Positions 44,955-55,556 of a DNA stretch of 64,000 nt are shown here, in pieces (the first letter of the stretch is position 1; each line of letters opens with the position of its first letter). Source of the DNA: an uncultured Eubacteriales bacterium (GTDB lineage: Bacteria > Bacillota > Clostridia > Oscillospirales > Acutalibacteraceae). The stretch covers positions 1-64,000 of the forward strand of contig CAKSFK010000003.1 in assembly GCA_934454655.1 (NCBI GenBank), written 5' to 3'. The notes below the pieces were generated by a model. That model made no database searches. It saw only the letters and a list, made by a program, of their open reading frames with translations, and was not told the origin of the DNA. Position numbers and translations under genes: made by a program.

Positions 44955-45866
44955 TTAAAGTTCCTCAAATATTCCCGAAGCAAACTCCTCAGCCGAGAAA
45001 GGCTGCAGATCGTCTATTCCCTCTCCCACACCGACATACTTTACCGGTATTCCGAGTTCATTTCTTATAGCTATTATTATACCGCCTTTTGCCGTGCCGT
45101 CAAGCTTTGTAAGCACAATTCCCGTAATATCGGTAACATTTTTGAATTCCCTTGCCTGATTAACGGCATTCTGACCCGTTGCCGCGTCCAGAACAAGCAG
45201 TGTTTCCACCGAAGCGTCGGGCAGTTCCCTTGAAATAACGCGGTTTATCTTCGCGAGTTCGTCCATAAGGTTCTTCTTGTTGTGCAGTCTGCCCGCAGTA
45301 TCGCAGATAATAACGTCCGCACCTTTCGATTTTGCGGATGCGATAGTATCAAACACAACCGACGCGGGGTCTGTTCCCTCCACGCTTTTAACCATTGAAA
45401 CGCCCGCGCGCTCAGCCCAGATGCCGAGCTGGTCGATAGCCGCTGCACGGAAGGTGTCGGCAGCGCCAAGAACAACCTTTTTGCCGCTGTTTTTAAGGCG
45501 GTATGAAAGCTTGCCGATCGTTGTTGTCTTACCGACGCCGTTAACGCCTATAACCAGTATAAGTGACGGTTTCGTATCAAGCTTTAAGCCCTCGTCGTCA
45601 CCAAGCATATCCGCAATTATATCCTTCATAAGGTTTCTTATTTCTGCGGGATCGGTAATACCGGTTTCTTTTATTTTTTTACGCAGTCTGTCGCAAATTT
45701 CAACAGATGTTTCAACGCCGATGTCCGACATTACGAGCGTTTCTTCAAGCTGTTCAAACAGTTCTTCGTCAATTTTGGTAAAGCTGTTTATAATACCGCC
45801 AACGCCGTCCGCAATAGAGTCCCGCGTTTTTTTAAGTCCTTCTTTAATTTTACTGAAAAATCCCAA
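44955..45866 (-). CDS. ftsY: SRP receptor FtsY
   Basis: GTPase of 303 aa that docks the signal-recognition particle at the membrane. The N domain spans about 1-85, and the G domain has the P-loop GVNGVGKTTTIGK (about residue 106), DTAGR, and TKLDGTAKGG. The long acidic A domain of E. coli FtsY is missing, as usual in Firmicutes. It lies directly downstream of smc (23-bp gap), the conserved order. Confidence 0.97.
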   Translation of the reverse strand: MGFFSKIKEGLKKTRDSIADGVGGIINSFTKIDEELFEQLEETLVMSDIGVETSVEICDRLRKKIKETGITDPAEIRNLMKDIIADMLGDDEGLKLDTKPSLILVIGVNGVGKTTTIGKLSYRLKNSGKKVVLGAADTFRAAAIDQLGIWAERAGVSMVKSVEGTDPASVVFDTIASAKSKGADVIICDTAGRLHNKKNLMDELAKINRVISRELPDASVETLLVLDAATGQNAVNQAREFKNVTDITGIVLTKLDGTAKGGIIIAIRNELGIPVKYVGVGEGIDDLQPFSAEEFASGIFEEL

Positions 45867-45889
45867 GCTTCAATCCGCCTTTCCGTAAT

Positions 45890-48800
45890 TTACGCACCCT
45901 TTGTAAGCAGAGCCTTTTCAAGCTCGGCAACGTTAAGTTCCAAAAGCTTTGTAACGCCTTTTTCCTGCATAGTAACGCCGTAGAGCATATCCGCCGCCTC
46001 CATTGTTCCGCGGCGGTGGGTAACGCATATAAACTGCGTCGCAAAATCCGACCGTTTCATATAATCGGCAAACCTATCAACATTTATGTCGTCAAGAGCG
46101 GTGTCAACCTCGTCAAGAAAACAGAACGGAGGAGCGTTCACGCGCATTATCGCAAAATAAATTGCAAGGGCAATAAGCGCTCTTTCACCGCCCGAAAGTC
46201 CCTCAAGACTCGGAACGTTCTTGCCCGGAAGCTTAACGTTTATGTCAATTCCGCTTTCAAGCACGTTTTCAGGCTCGGAAAGCGAAAGGCTTGCCTGACC
46301 GCCGCCGAAAAGCTCCGAAAACGTTTTGGAAAAGTTTTCGTTAATTCTTGAAAAGCCCTCGGTAAATATATCCTGCATTTGGTGGGTCAGCTGATTGATA
46401 AGCTTATGAAGCTGCGCGCGCGACTCCTCAACGTCGTTTATCTGCGCCGACATAAATTCGTACCGTTCGTTAACCTCTTTGTACTCCTCTATTGCCGAAA
46501 CATTGACATTGCCGAGCTTTCTTATCTCGCCCCGCACCTCGGCAAGGTTTTTCTTTGCCTCGGACGGGTTATCTATACGTATTCCGATTTTTTCTGCCTC
46601 ACTGCGCGTCAGCTGATATTCGTCATAAAGCTGCTTTATTATATCGTCATATTCCTTAAGCATAACCTCTCTGCGCTCGGTAAGCCGTGCCAATTCGCCG
46701 CTCAGCTTTTCCCTTTTGGCGGTTTGCTCACGTTCGCCCGCGCGCAGTTCAACGCCGGACTTTTCGGCTGAGTTGCGCTTTTCGATAAGCTCGGAAATCC
46801 TGAAATTTGAATCCTCGATCCTTTTCTTTAATTCCCCTGTCTTTATGACCGCCTCTTCGGATTTAAGGTTAAGTTCCTCAGTTTTCTTCTCTGCGGCGGC
46901 TATTTCTTCCTCAATAACCTTTTTTCTCTCAAGTCTGCCGTTTATCATAGCCCTGAGGTCATCAGCGGATCTAATAAGAGCCTCCAGATCTTTTTGACAC
47001 TCAATTCCTCGCAGTTTAATGCGGGTTATTTCGTTTGCCGCCGCCTCGCGTTCCGAATTAAGCCCCTCTCTACCGCCGGTCATTTCGTCAATTTTCGCCT
47101 GCACGGCGGATTTTTCGCCGTCAAGCTCGGCAATTTTTCTTGCTGCCTCGCCCGACGCCGCGCGCAGAGCCGAAAGCTTTTCTCCGCTTGCCGCCTTTTC
47201 CTCCTCGAGCTGTTTTAATGTTTCAGCCGCATTGGCTTTAAGCAGGTCGATACGTTTAAGTTCGGACAGCGCACGAATCTTATCTTCATTTGCGGTGGTG
47301 ATTTCCGCGCCGACCGCCGTAATATCTGCATTTATTTCATCAAGCTCACCTGTTGCGGCATTGAGCTTTTTCTCGGTTTGAGCCGCTTTGCTTTCGAGCG
47401 TTTTAACCTCATCCTCAAGCGCCTTAATATCCGAAGAACGCCCGAGAATTCCCGCATTTTTTGTGAGCGAGCCGCCCGTAAGCGAGCCGCCCGGGTTTAC
47501 AACCTGACCGTCAAGAGTTACAACCTTGACGCGGTAACCAAATTCTTTTGCTATTGCCGCGGCACAGTCGATATCCTCGGCAACAACAACCGCGCCGAGA
47601 AGATATTTAATAATTTCCTCATACTTTGAGTCGGTGCTTAAAAGTTCGCTTGCAATACCGATATATCCCGCCGAATCTTCAAATCCGTGTTCTTTAAACT
47701 CGCGTGACTTAATGGTTGCAACAGGCAAAAATGTCGCTCTGCCGCCCTTTGCGGATTTAAGGTAACCTATTGCGCGCTTAGCGTCCGCCTCGGTTTCAAC
47801 AACAATATTCTGCACCGCCGCCGCAAGCGCCGTTTCCACCGCGACGCTGTACTTCTTTTCTACGGTGATAAGCTTTGAAACAGGACCGCACACACCCCTT
47901 AACAGTCCCTTTTCCGCCTCACCCATAACCGCCTTAACGGAGTGGCTGAAGCCGTCCATATTATTTTCCAGTTCTTTGAGAATCTGCACGCGGCGCTGTT
48001 TCGCGCCGATATCAAGCCTTATTCCGTCTAACTGTTCCTTAAGAGCGTCCGCATTCTGCACTTTGGAAGAAAGTTTCAGCTGATAACCCTTAATTACATT
48101 TCGACGGCCTTCAAGCTGTTCATCAAGGCTGTCAATAAGCTTTTTTGTTTCGTTAAACTCGTTTTGCAGGCTGTTTTTCTCATCACACAGCTTTTCTATT
48201 CTTTCGTCAACTGTTTGGCTGCGAGCAATTATTTCTTCCGCCGCGCTGTCCGACGTGACCATCCGAACGCGGCTGTCGGCGCTTTGTGCGGTGAGCTTGT
48301 TAAGCTTTTTAACCTCGTTCTCGATTTTAATCGAAATGTTTTCGCTGTCGCTCATCAGCGAAGAAAGTCTTTCTTCAAGGTCGGCAAGCTCGGCTGAAAG
48401 GTCTGCCTTTTCAGCCTGTTTTTGTTTTGCGGAATTCTCCTTTTCCTCGATTTCCTTTTCCGCCTGCAAATCGGACAGACTCAGATTTTCTTCCTCGTTC
48501 TTCAGTCTTTCAACGGTCTGTCTGTTATGCTTAATTTCGTTTTTAATAAGTTCAGCGCCGCTGTCCGTCTTAACAATTTCCTCATTAAGGTTTGAAATTG
48601 CCAGCCGTTCGCCCTCAATGTCCGAGGTAAGCTTTGCAAAGTACGCGGTGTTTTCTTCCGCCCTGCGGTCAAAATCCGAAAGAGCGTCGTCAATTTCGCG
48701 GTAGGTAAGCTGTGCCTCGGCAATCTTGCTTTCCTGGCGGCGCAGAGCGTCCTTTGAATTGTCCAGCATATTAAGCCACAGACCTATTTCAAGTTCCTTT

Positions 48801-49465
48801 TTGCGCTCGGAAAGTTCCAAAAACTTTTCTGCCTTGCGGCTTTGTTCCTTAAGCGGACCCACCCTTGCTTCAAGCTCATCCGAAATATCGTGCAGGCGCA
48901 CAAGGTTATCCTCGGCTGCGGTCAGCTTTCTTTCCGCTTCAAGCTTTCTGTAACGGTATTTGGAAATGCCCGCCGCTTCCTCAAAAATGTCCCGTCTTTC
49001 GCCGGATTTTGAGCTTATTATGTTGTCGATTTTTCCCTGACCTATCATTGAATACCCGTCCCTGCCAAGACCAGTATCCATAAAAAGCTCGTGAATATCC
49101 TTAAGCCTCACAGAAACACCGTTAATCGCGTATTCGCTTTCGTGCGAACGGTAATATCTTCTTGTAACAGCCACCGAATCGTTATCAAAGTTAAGCGTTC
49201 TGTCGCTGTTATCAATGTTAAGCGTAACCTCGCAAAATCCGTGGGGGCGGCGTGTTTCCGTTCCGCCGAAAATTACGTCCTCCATAGACTGCCCGCGCAG
49301 ACTTTTGGTTGACTGCTCACCGAGCACCCACCGCACCGCGTCGGAAATATTGCTTTTGCCGCTGCCGTTAGGCCCGACAACCGCCGTAACGCCCTTTCCG
49401 AACTTAAGCACGGTTTTATCCGCAAAGGACTTAAACCCCTGAATTTGTATAGAGCTTAAAAGCAA
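45890..49465 (-). CDS. smc: Chromosome segregation protein SMC
   Basis: Condensin ATPase of 1191 aa, full length. Walker A GPNGSGKSN (about residues 32-40) is followed by two long Lys/Glu-rich coiled coils flanking a globular hinge (about 510-660, with the Gly-rich VNPGGSLTGGS), the signature LSGGERALIALA (about 1090) and Walker B FCFLDEVDTALDD. It compacts and segregates the chromosome with ScpA/ScpB. It is preceded by the radical SAM gene with a 3-bp gap. Confidence 0.98.
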   Translation of the reverse strand: MLLSSIQIQGFKSFADKTVLKFGKGVTAVVGPNGSGKSNISDAVRWVLGEQSTKSLRGQSMEDVIFGGTETRRPHGFCEVTLNIDNSDRTLNFDNDSVAVTRRYYRSHESEYAINGVSVRLKDIHELFMDTGLGRDGYSMIGQGKIDNIISSKSGERRDIFEEAAGISKYRYRKLEAERKLTAAEDNLVRLHDISDELEARVGPLKEQSRKAEKFLELSERKKELEIGLWLNMLDNSKDALRRQESKIAEAQLTYREIDDALSDFDRRAEENTAYFAKLTSDIEGERLAISNLNEEIVKTDSGAELIKNEIKHNRQTVERLKNEEENLSLSDLQAEKEIEEKENSAKQKQAEKADLSAELADLEERLSSLMSDSENISIKIENEVKKLNKLTAQSADSRVRMVTSDSAAEEIIARSQTVDERIEKLCDEKNSLQNEFNETKKLIDSLDEQLEGRRNVIKGYQLKLSSKVQNADALKEQLDGIRLDIGAKQRRVQILKELENNMDGFSHSVKAVMGEAEKGLLRGVCGPVSKLITVEKKYSVAVETALAAAVQNIVVETEADAKRAIGYLKSAKGGRATFLPVATIKSREFKEHGFEDSAGYIGIASELLSTDSKYEEIIKYLLGAVVVAEDIDCAAAIAKEFGYRVKVVTLDGQVVNPGGSLTGGSLTKNAGILGRSSDIKALEDEVKTLESKAAQTEKKLNAATGELDEINADITAVGAEITTANEDKIRALSELKRIDLLKANAAETLKQLEEEKAASGEKLSALRAASGEAARKIAELDGEKSAVQAKIDEMTGGREGLNSEREAAANEITRIKLRGIECQKDLEALIRSADDLRAMINGRLERKKVIEEEIAAAEKKTEELNLKSEEAVIKTGELKKRIEDSNFRISELIEKRNSAEKSGVELRAGEREQTAKREKLSGELARLTERREVMLKEYDDIIKQLYDEYQLTRSEAEKIGIRIDNPSEAKKNLAEVRGEIRKLGNVNVSAIEEYKEVNERYEFMSAQINDVEESRAQLHKLINQLTHQMQDIFTEGFSRINENFSKTFSELFGGGQASLSLSEPENVLESGIDINVKLPGKNVPSLEGLSGGERALIALAIYFAIMRVNAPPFCFLDEVDTALDDINVDRFADYMKRSDFATQFICVTHRRGTMEAADMLYGVTMQEKGVTKLLELNVAELEKALLTKGA

Positions 49466-49468
49466 GCC

Positions 49469-50464
49469 TTACACCTCTCTTTCAATTCTGAACCTGAGCG
49501 AGCCCAGACTCTCATCCTCTCTAACCTTACAATCGTAACCCTTTGATTTTAAAAACACAAGATTTTTGCGTTTCTGCCCCGTCATTTTTGAAACGTCGGA
49601 CCTGCCGACAAATATCGTATATCTGCCCTTTTCGCCCAAAGCCGAGAGCACGCCCGCAAGCATTATCTGCGACTGGCACAGCTCGCTGAAGGCGGGGTGC
49701 CAAGGTCCCGCTATATAGGCGCTTTCCTCAACCGAGTGAAGTCCCAGCCTTATAACCTTTATTCCGTTGCCGCAAAACATTCTGTAAAGTTTTGCGGCAA
49801 GCGAAACGGCGCTGTCAAGCGTTTGCGGCTTATACTTGCCGTCCGCATAAAGCGCGGCAAGGTCGGTATCCTTAAGCACGATTGTAGGATAAATTCTCAC
49901 CGTTGAGGGCTCTAGGTCAATAAGCTTTTGCGCTGTTTTTACAGCAGACATATCGGTATCGGCGTAAAGCCCCGTCATCATTTGCAGCCCCAGTTCAAAG
50001 CCGTAGGACTTTATAAGCCTTGACGCCTTAACAACGTCGTTTGCGCTGTGACCGCGGTTATTAAGCCTCAGCACCCTGTCGTTCATACTTTGCGCTCCGA
50101 GCTCTATTGAAGTGACGCCCTTTTCCTTAAGCAGGGTGAGTATTTCGTCGTCAACGGCGTCGGGTCTTGTGGAAATTCTTATTCCGCGCACCGTTTTGTC
50201 CCTTACGTATTTTTCCGCCGCGTCAAGAAGGTCGGTCATATATGTGCGGTTAATTGCGGTAAAACTTCCGCCGAAAAAGGCAATTTCCGCCGTATCGCCG
50301 CAAAAAGCCTTACCCGTCCCAGCGGCTTTAACCGCCTTGTCCACATCGGACGGGCGCGGCGCTTTAAACGTGCCGGTTATATACCGCTGATTGCAAAAGC
50401 TGCACTTATTAGGGCAGCCGATATGCGGCACAAATATTGAAATATTTGAATGATTAAGGCTCAT
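49469..50464 (-). CDS. Radical SAM protein (Elp3-like)
   Basis: Protein of 331 aa. The iron-sulfur cluster motif CPNKCSFC (about residues 17-24) and the SAM-binding FFGGSFTA are followed by an Elp3/oxygen-independent coproporphyrinogen oxidase-like barrel (ELGAQSMND). No acetyltransferase domain, so it is not full Elp3. Genes of this type commonly sit between rnc and smc in Clostridia, but the substrate is unknown. It overlaps rnc by 4 bp. Confidence 0.85.
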   Translation of the reverse strand: MSLNHSNISIFVPHIGCPNKCSFCNQRYITGTFKAPRPSDVDKAVKAAGTGKAFCGDTAEIAFFGGSFTAINRTYMTDLLDAAEKYVRDKTVRGIRISTRPDAVDDEILTLLKEKGVTSIELGAQSMNDRVLRLNNRGHSANDVVKASRLIKSYGFELGLQMMTGLYADTDMSAVKTAQKLIDLEPSTVRIYPTIVLKDTDLAALYADGKYKPQTLDSAVSLAAKLYRMFCGNGIKVIRLGLHSVEESAYIAGPWHPAFSELCQSQIMLAGVLSALGEKGRYTIFVGRSDVSKMTGQKRKNLVFLKSKGYDCKVREDESLGSLRFRIEREV

Positions 50465-51141
50465 ATTTCAGCACCCATAAGCTTGAGTGCCTCTTTTGCC
50501 GCCATTTGTTCTGCCTGCTTCTTGTTCTTTCCCGTACCCGTTCCTATTACGTTTGAATTAAGGTGAACCTCAACCGTAAAGCTTTTATCGTGATCCGGAC
50601 CGTTTTCGCCCGTTAATATATATGTTACGGATTCCTCGGGATTGCGCTGTATTATTTCCTGCAATGCCGTTTTGTAATCCTTAAACACCTCATCATCGGT
50701 GTGTTTAAGTTCACGCAGAACAAAGTTCATAACGTGCCGTCTTGCGGGCTCCATTCCGCCGTCAAGGTAAATTGCCGCCAAAACCGCCTCAAACGCGTCC
50801 GCCAATATTGAGTCACGCTCTCTGCCACCGCTTTTTTCCTCGCCTTTGCCGAGCATTAAGTGTTTTCCCAGCTCCAGCTCCCTTGAAAATGTACAGAGCG
50901 ATTTTTCGCAGACAAGCGACGCCCTGAGCTTTGTAAGTTCGCCCTCGGGCAGGCTCTTAAAGTACCTGTAAATATAGTCGGATACTATTATGGAAAGCAC
51001 CGAGTCGCCCAAAAATTCGAGCCTTTCGTTTGAAGAGAAGCCGCCTCTTACTTCATTGGCATAGGAAGAATGGGTAAGCGCGTTTTTGAGCAGATCGATG
51101 TTATTAAATTTATAACCTAACTTTTCCTCTAAACCGTCCAT
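50461..51141 (-). CDS. rnc: Ribonuclease III
   Basis: Double-strand RNA endonuclease of 226 aa that processes rRNA and mRNA. The catalytic signature NERLEFLGDSVLS (about residues 39-51) and ERDSILADAFEAVLAAIYLDGG (second acidic site) are intact. A C-terminal dsRNA-binding domain (about 155-225) ends KKQAEQMAAKEALK. It is downstream of plsX in the conserved order. Confidence 0.96.
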   Translation of the reverse strand: MDGLEEKLGYKFNNIDLLKNALTHSSYANEVRGGFSSNERLEFLGDSVLSIIVSDYIYRYFKSLPEGELTKLRASLVCEKSLCTFSRELELGKHLMLGKGEEKSGGRERDSILADAFEAVLAAIYLDGGMEPARRHVMNFVLRELKHTDDEVFKDYKTALQEIIQRNPEESVTYILTGENGPDHDKSFTVEVHLNSNVIGTGTGKNKKQAEQMAAKEALKLMGAEI

Positions 51142-51158
51142 TTGAATTTCCTTCTTTT

Positions 51159-52148
51159 TTACTGTTTCAGCGCCGCGGATATTTTTTCCGTAACACCCGT
51201 GTCAGTGTACTTAATTGCCTGCCTGATAGCATTTTTTATCGCCTTTGCGTCGGAATTTCCGTGAGCCTTTATAACCGTTCCGTTAACGCCCAAAAGCGGC
51301 GCGCCGCCGACCTCCGAGCTGTCCATCATCTTTTTAAGCCCGCCGAGGTCGCTTTTTACAACAAGCGATGCAAGCTTATTGGTAATGCTCTTATAGAATA
51401 TCTTTTTTATAAGCGAGAAAAATGTTGACGCTGTTCCCTCAATCAGTTTTAAGGCAATGTTGCCGGTAAACCCGTCGGTTATAACGGCATTGCACTCACC
51501 TTTCGGCATTTCGCGCGATTCAACATTGCCGACAAAGTTTATCGGTGCCTTGCAAAGCTGTGCGTAAGCCTCTTTTCTTAATTCGTCGCCCTTTGTGTCC
51601 TCGGTGCCGATATTCAGCAGTCCTACCGTGGGGTTTGGAACATTCTCAACATTTTTAAGGTAAACGCTTGCCATAATTCCGAACTGGCAGAGCATTTCGG
51701 GTCTGCAATCGGCATTAGCGCCCATATCCATAAGCATATAATGACCGCCGGGCGACGGTATCATTCCCGCAAGCGCCGGGCGTTTAATGCCCTTTATACG
51801 CTTTACAATAAGCGTTCCGCCGACGACTACCGCGCCTGTGCTTCCCGCAGAAACAAATGCGTCGGCTCTGCCCTCTGCCAACTCATAAAACGCAAGCGCC
51901 ATTGAGCTGTTTTTATGCGCCTTTAAAAGCGATGTCGGGTCATCGTGCATTGAAATAACATCATCGGTATTAACAATTTTAAGTTCGCCGTAAAACTTAA
52001 GGGCGTTATCGGTAATAATTTTTCTTATAACGATTTCCTTGCCGGTAAGCGTAATTTCGGTTTTAAATTCCTCCGAAGCCGCGGCAGCGCCCCTTATTAT
52101 TTCAAGCGGAGCGTTATCCCCGCCGAAAGCGTCAACAACAACACGCAT
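51159..52148 (-). CDS. plsX: Phosphate acyltransferase PlsX
   Basis: Enzyme of about 329 aa converting acyl-ACP to acyl-phosphate for phospholipid synthesis. The start MRVVVDAFGGDNAP is the family beginning and AAAGGAG lies upstream, so the ATG at 52148 is chosen over a longer frame that would overlap trmFO. SAGSTGAVVVG (about 85-95) and DGFTGNIALK (about 215) motifs are visible. Confidence 0.95.
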   Translation of the reverse strand: MRVVVDAFGGDNAPLEIIRGAAAASEEFKTEITLTGKEIVIRKIITDNALKFYGELKIVNTDDVISMHDDPTSLLKAHKNSSMALAFYELAEGRADAFVSAGSTGAVVVGGTLIVKRIKGIKRPALAGMIPSPGGHYMLMDMGANADCRPEMLCQFGIMASVYLKNVENVPNPTVGLLNIGTEDTKGDELRKEAYAQLCKAPINFVGNVESREMPKGECNAVITDGFTGNIALKLIEGTASTFFSLIKKIFYKSITNKLASLVVKSDLGGLKKMMDSSEVGGAPLLGVNGTVIKAHGNSDAKAIKNAIRQAIKYTDTGVTEKISAALKQ

Positions 52149-52153
52149 TTTTA

Positions 52154-53458
52154 TTACTCCTTTATTAAAGTACCGAACCAATCGGCGGACCGTTTAGCAA
52201 GCGTCGCATGACGCTCGCGCTTGTCCCTTATGTGTGTATCAAGCGGCGGCAGTATTCCGAAATTTGCACCCATAGGCTGAAAATCGGTAACCGATCCGTC
52301 GCAAATATAATGAAGCAAAGCCCCGATCATTGTAAACTCAGGCAAAACAAGCGGTTTTTCGCCCTTAAGCTTTGCCGCGGCGTTAATTCCCGCAACAATG
52401 CCGCTTGCCGCCGACTCCATATACCCCTCAACGCCCGAAAGCTGACCCGCAAAGAATATATTGCCGTTTGATTTTAAAGAGAGCTCCGGCGCCAGAAGTT
52501 CCGGGGAATTTATAAATGTGTTTCTGTGCATAACGCCGTAACGCACAAACTCCGCATTTTCAAGACCGGGTATCAACGAAAAGACTCTTTTTTGTTCGGG
52601 AAATTTCAAATTGGTCTGAAATCCCACCAGATTATAAAGCGTACCCGCGGAATTTTCACGTCTTAGCTGTACCGCCGCCCACGGTCTGTGACCCGTTCTC
52701 GGGTCTTTAAGTCCGACAGGCTTTAACGGACCGAAACGTATTGAATCTTCGCCGCGCTTTGCCAAAACCTCAACAGGCATACAGCCCTCATAGACCTTAA
52801 GCGGTCTGTCAAATTCGTGCAGAGGCGCGGTTTCCGCCGTTACAAGTTCGTTATAAAACGCGGTATACTCTTCTTTATTCATCGGGCAATTGATGTAGTC
52901 GTCCGTCCCCTTTCCGTAACGCGAAGCAAAAAAGGCTTTCTCCATATCAATGCTTTCCGCCGTTACAATGGGTGCGGCGGCGTCGTAAAAGCTCAAATTT
53001 CCACCGCCGGAAAGTCTGCCTATATCCTCAGCCAGCGCGCTGTCGGTAAGAGGACCCGTGGCAATCACGGTTATACCGTTAACGGGTATTTGTGTAACGC
53101 ATTCTTCCTTAACGGTAATGTTGGGGTGATTTTTAATTTTCTCGGTTACAAGCCGTGAAAAAATATCTCGGTCAACGGCGAGCGCGCCGCCTGCCGCAAC
53201 GGCGGATTTATCCGCGGCGGGCAGACATACCGAGCCCAAGCGCCTCATTTCTTCCTTTAAAAGTCCCGCGGCAGAGTCCGGTCTTGCCGCTTTAAGCGAA
53301 TTGGAACACACAAGTTCAGCCAAATTATCGCTTTTGTGGGCGGGCGTTTTCTTTTTCGGCTTCATTTCAAGCAGTTCAACCTTTACGCCGCGGTTTGCCG
53401 CCGCAAACGCAGCTTCGCACCCCGCAAGACCCCCGCCTATAACGGTAATTTTATCCAT
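52154..53458 (-). CDS. trmFO: tRNA m5U54 methyltransferase TrmFO
   Basis: Folate- and FAD-dependent tRNA:m5U54 methyltransferase of 434 aa. The FAD motif VIGGGLAGCEAA (about residues 5-16), the conserved VCSNSLKA segment with the catalytic-type Cys, and YMESAASGIVAG near the C-terminus match the family. It overlaps topA by 8 bp, a common Gram-positive pairing. Confidence 0.97.
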   Translation of the reverse strand: MDKITVIGGGLAGCEAAFAAANRGVKVELLEMKPKKKTPAHKSDNLAELVCSNSLKAARPDSAAGLLKEEMRRLGSVCLPAADKSAVAAGGALAVDRDIFSRLVTEKIKNHPNITVKEECVTQIPVNGITVIATGPLTDSALAEDIGRLSGGGNLSFYDAAAPIVTAESIDMEKAFFASRYGKGTDDYINCPMNKEEYTAFYNELVTAETAPLHEFDRPLKVYEGCMPVEVLAKRGEDSIRFGPLKPVGLKDPRTGHRPWAAVQLRRENSAGTLYNLVGFQTNLKFPEQKRVFSLIPGLENAEFVRYGVMHRNTFINSPELLAPELSLKSNGNIFFAGQLSGVEGYMESAASGIVAGINAAAKLKGEKPLVLPEFTMIGALLHYICDGSVTDFQPMGANFGILPPLDTHIRDKRERHATLAKRSADWFGTLIKE

Positions 53459-55541
53459 TCTTTTTCGCCGCCGTTTTCTTCTTCCTTGTTGGGCATTCGG
53501 AATTCATACAGTATTTTCTGCCGCGCCCCATTATAATATAGCTGCCGCACTCCGGGCATTTTTCGCCCGTCGGTATTCCGGGCGAGGCAAAATCGCACTC
53601 GGGATAATTTGAGCATCCGTAAAACTTTTTGCCTTTTTTAGAGGTTTTTTTAACAAGCTTTCCGCCGCATTTCGGGCAGGGCTCTTTAACCTCGTCCTCG
53701 GGCAGAGGTTTGGTGTTCTTGCACTCAGGGTAACCCGGGCATGCAAGGAATTTGCCGAATCTGCCGGATTTTATAACCATTTTCCTGCCGCACTTGTCGC
53801 ACACAACATCGGTTTCAACCTCGGGAACTTTAACCTTTTTGCCCTCAAGCGAATTTTCCGCTTTTTTGTAAAGCTTATCAAAATCGCTGTAAAACTCCCT
53901 TATTGTATCAACCCAGCCGCGTTTTCCCGCGCCTATTTCATCAAGCTGAACCTCCAGCCCAGCTGTAAATTTAACATCCACAATCTTATTGAAATATTCG
54001 GTAATAAGGTCGGAAACCACGGTGCCAAGCCGTGTCGGCTTAAGCGATTTTTTTTCACGCTCTATATAATCTCTTGTTAAAATATTTGAAATTATCGGAG
54101 CGTACGTTGACGGTCTGCCGATACCGTTTTCGTCAAGAGCCTTAATAAGCGTAGGCTCTGTGTAACGCGCCGGCGGCTGTGTAAAATGCTGATTGGGCGT
54201 AAGCTCTTTAAGCTTTAACACATAGCCCTTTTCCATTTCGGGCAGTGTGCCGCCCTCCTCGCCGTCGTCGTCCTTTCCCTCTTCGTAGAGCACGGTAAAG
54301 CCGTCAAATTTAACCGAATATCCGCTCGCCTTAAAAAGATAATCACCCGCAGTAATATCAGCGTTTACGGTGTTCTGAACGCAGACCGCCATTAATGAGG
54401 CTATGAATCTTTCCCATATAAGCTTGTAAAGCTTAAACTGCTCTGCAGTAAGCGCTTCTTTCACGGAATCGGGAGTCAGTGTTACGGCAGTCGGTCTTAT
54501 CGCCTCGTGGGCGTCCTGTGCGCCGCTTTTTGTTTTAAAATACCTCGGCTTTGCCGGCAGATATTTAGCGCCGTATTTTTCGGTTATATAACTGTTTGCC
54601 GCCGCTCTTGCCTCTTCGGAAATTCTCAATGAGTCGGTACGCATATATGTGATAAGACCGGTAGAGCCGACGCCCGGCACGTCAATTCCCTCGTACAGCT
54701 GCTGCGCAATACGCATTGTGCGCTGACCGGTAAAACCCAGCTTGCGCGATGCTTCCTGCTGCAATGTTGAGGTAATAAACGGCGGCGCGGGCTGACGGTT
54801 ACGCGTGCCTTTTTTAAGCTCCGAAACCGTATAAACTGCATTGCTTAAATCGGCAACTATTTTATCTGCCTCATCACCGTTTTTAATAACGTCGATCTTT
54901 TTGCCGTCGGCATAACCGTAAAGCTTGGCGGAAAAGCTCTTTCTGCCCGAAAGCAGTCTTGCGTCCACACTCCAGTATTCCTCGGCATTAAACTTTTCAA
55001 TTTCGCGTTCACGCTCGACAATAAGGCGCAATGCAACGGTCTGAACACGTCCGGCAGACAGACCGCTTTTAACCTTCTTCCATAAGAAGGGGCTTAATTT
55101 GTAACCCACTATTCTGTCAAGAACTCTTCTTGCCTGCTGAGCGTCCACAAGGTCAAGATTGATTTTGTGCGGCGCGGCAATTCCCGCTTTAATGCCCGAT
55201 TCGGTGATTTCATTAAAAGCAATGCGGTTCGCGCTGTTCAGATCAAGTGCCAAAATCTGTGCCAAGTGCCACGATATAGCTTCTCCCTCACGGTCAGGGT
55301 CGGTTGCCAGCAAAACTTCGTCGCTGTTTGCGGCGGCTTCTTTAAGTTCCTTGATAAGTTCACGCTTGTCTGACATATTTATATACTGCGGTTTAAAGTC
55401 ATGCTCAACGTCAACACCCAGCTTTGATTTTGGCAAATCGCGCACGTGTCCCTTTGACGCCATAACGTTATATCCGCTTCCCAGTGTCTTCTTTATTGTC
55501 TTTATTTTAGACGGTGACTCAACTATTATAAGCTTGGACAT
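53451..55541 (-). CDS. topA: DNA topoisomerase I
   Basis: Type IA topoisomerase of 696 aa that relaxes negative supercoils. The TOPRIM domain opens with IVESPSKIKTI and DPDREGEA (about 80), and the active-site Tyr is in ITYMRTDS (about 295). Three C-terminal C4 zinc ribbons follow (CDKCG...C, CPKCG...C, CPECG...C) and a Lys-rich tail. It lies between dprA and trmFO. Confidence 0.98.
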   Translation of the reverse strand: MSKLIIVESPSKIKTIKKTLGSGYNVMASKGHVRDLPKSKLGVDVEHDFKPQYINMSDKRELIKELKEAAANSDEVLLATDPDREGEAISWHLAQILALDLNSANRIAFNEITESGIKAGIAAPHKINLDLVDAQQARRVLDRIVGYKLSPFLWKKVKSGLSAGRVQTVALRLIVEREREIEKFNAEEYWSVDARLLSGRKSFSAKLYGYADGKKIDVIKNGDEADKIVADLSNAVYTVSELKKGTRNRQPAPPFITSTLQQEASRKLGFTGQRTMRIAQQLYEGIDVPGVGSTGLITYMRTDSLRISEEARAAANSYITEKYGAKYLPAKPRYFKTKSGAQDAHEAIRPTAVTLTPDSVKEALTAEQFKLYKLIWERFIASLMAVCVQNTVNADITAGDYLFKASGYSVKFDGFTVLYEEGKDDDGEEGGTLPEMEKGYVLKLKELTPNQHFTQPPARYTEPTLIKALDENGIGRPSTYAPIISNILTRDYIEREKKSLKPTRLGTVVSDLITEYFNKIVDVKFTAGLEVQLDEIGAGKRGWVDTIREFYSDFDKLYKKAENSLEGKKVKVPEVETDVVCDKCGRKMVIKSGRFGKFLACPGYPECKNTKPLPEDEVKEPCPKCGGKLVKKTSKKGKKFYGCSNYPECDFASPGIPTGEKCPECGSYIIMGRGRKYCMNSECPTRKKKTAAKKNG

Positions 55542-55556
55542 TTTATTCCTCCGTGA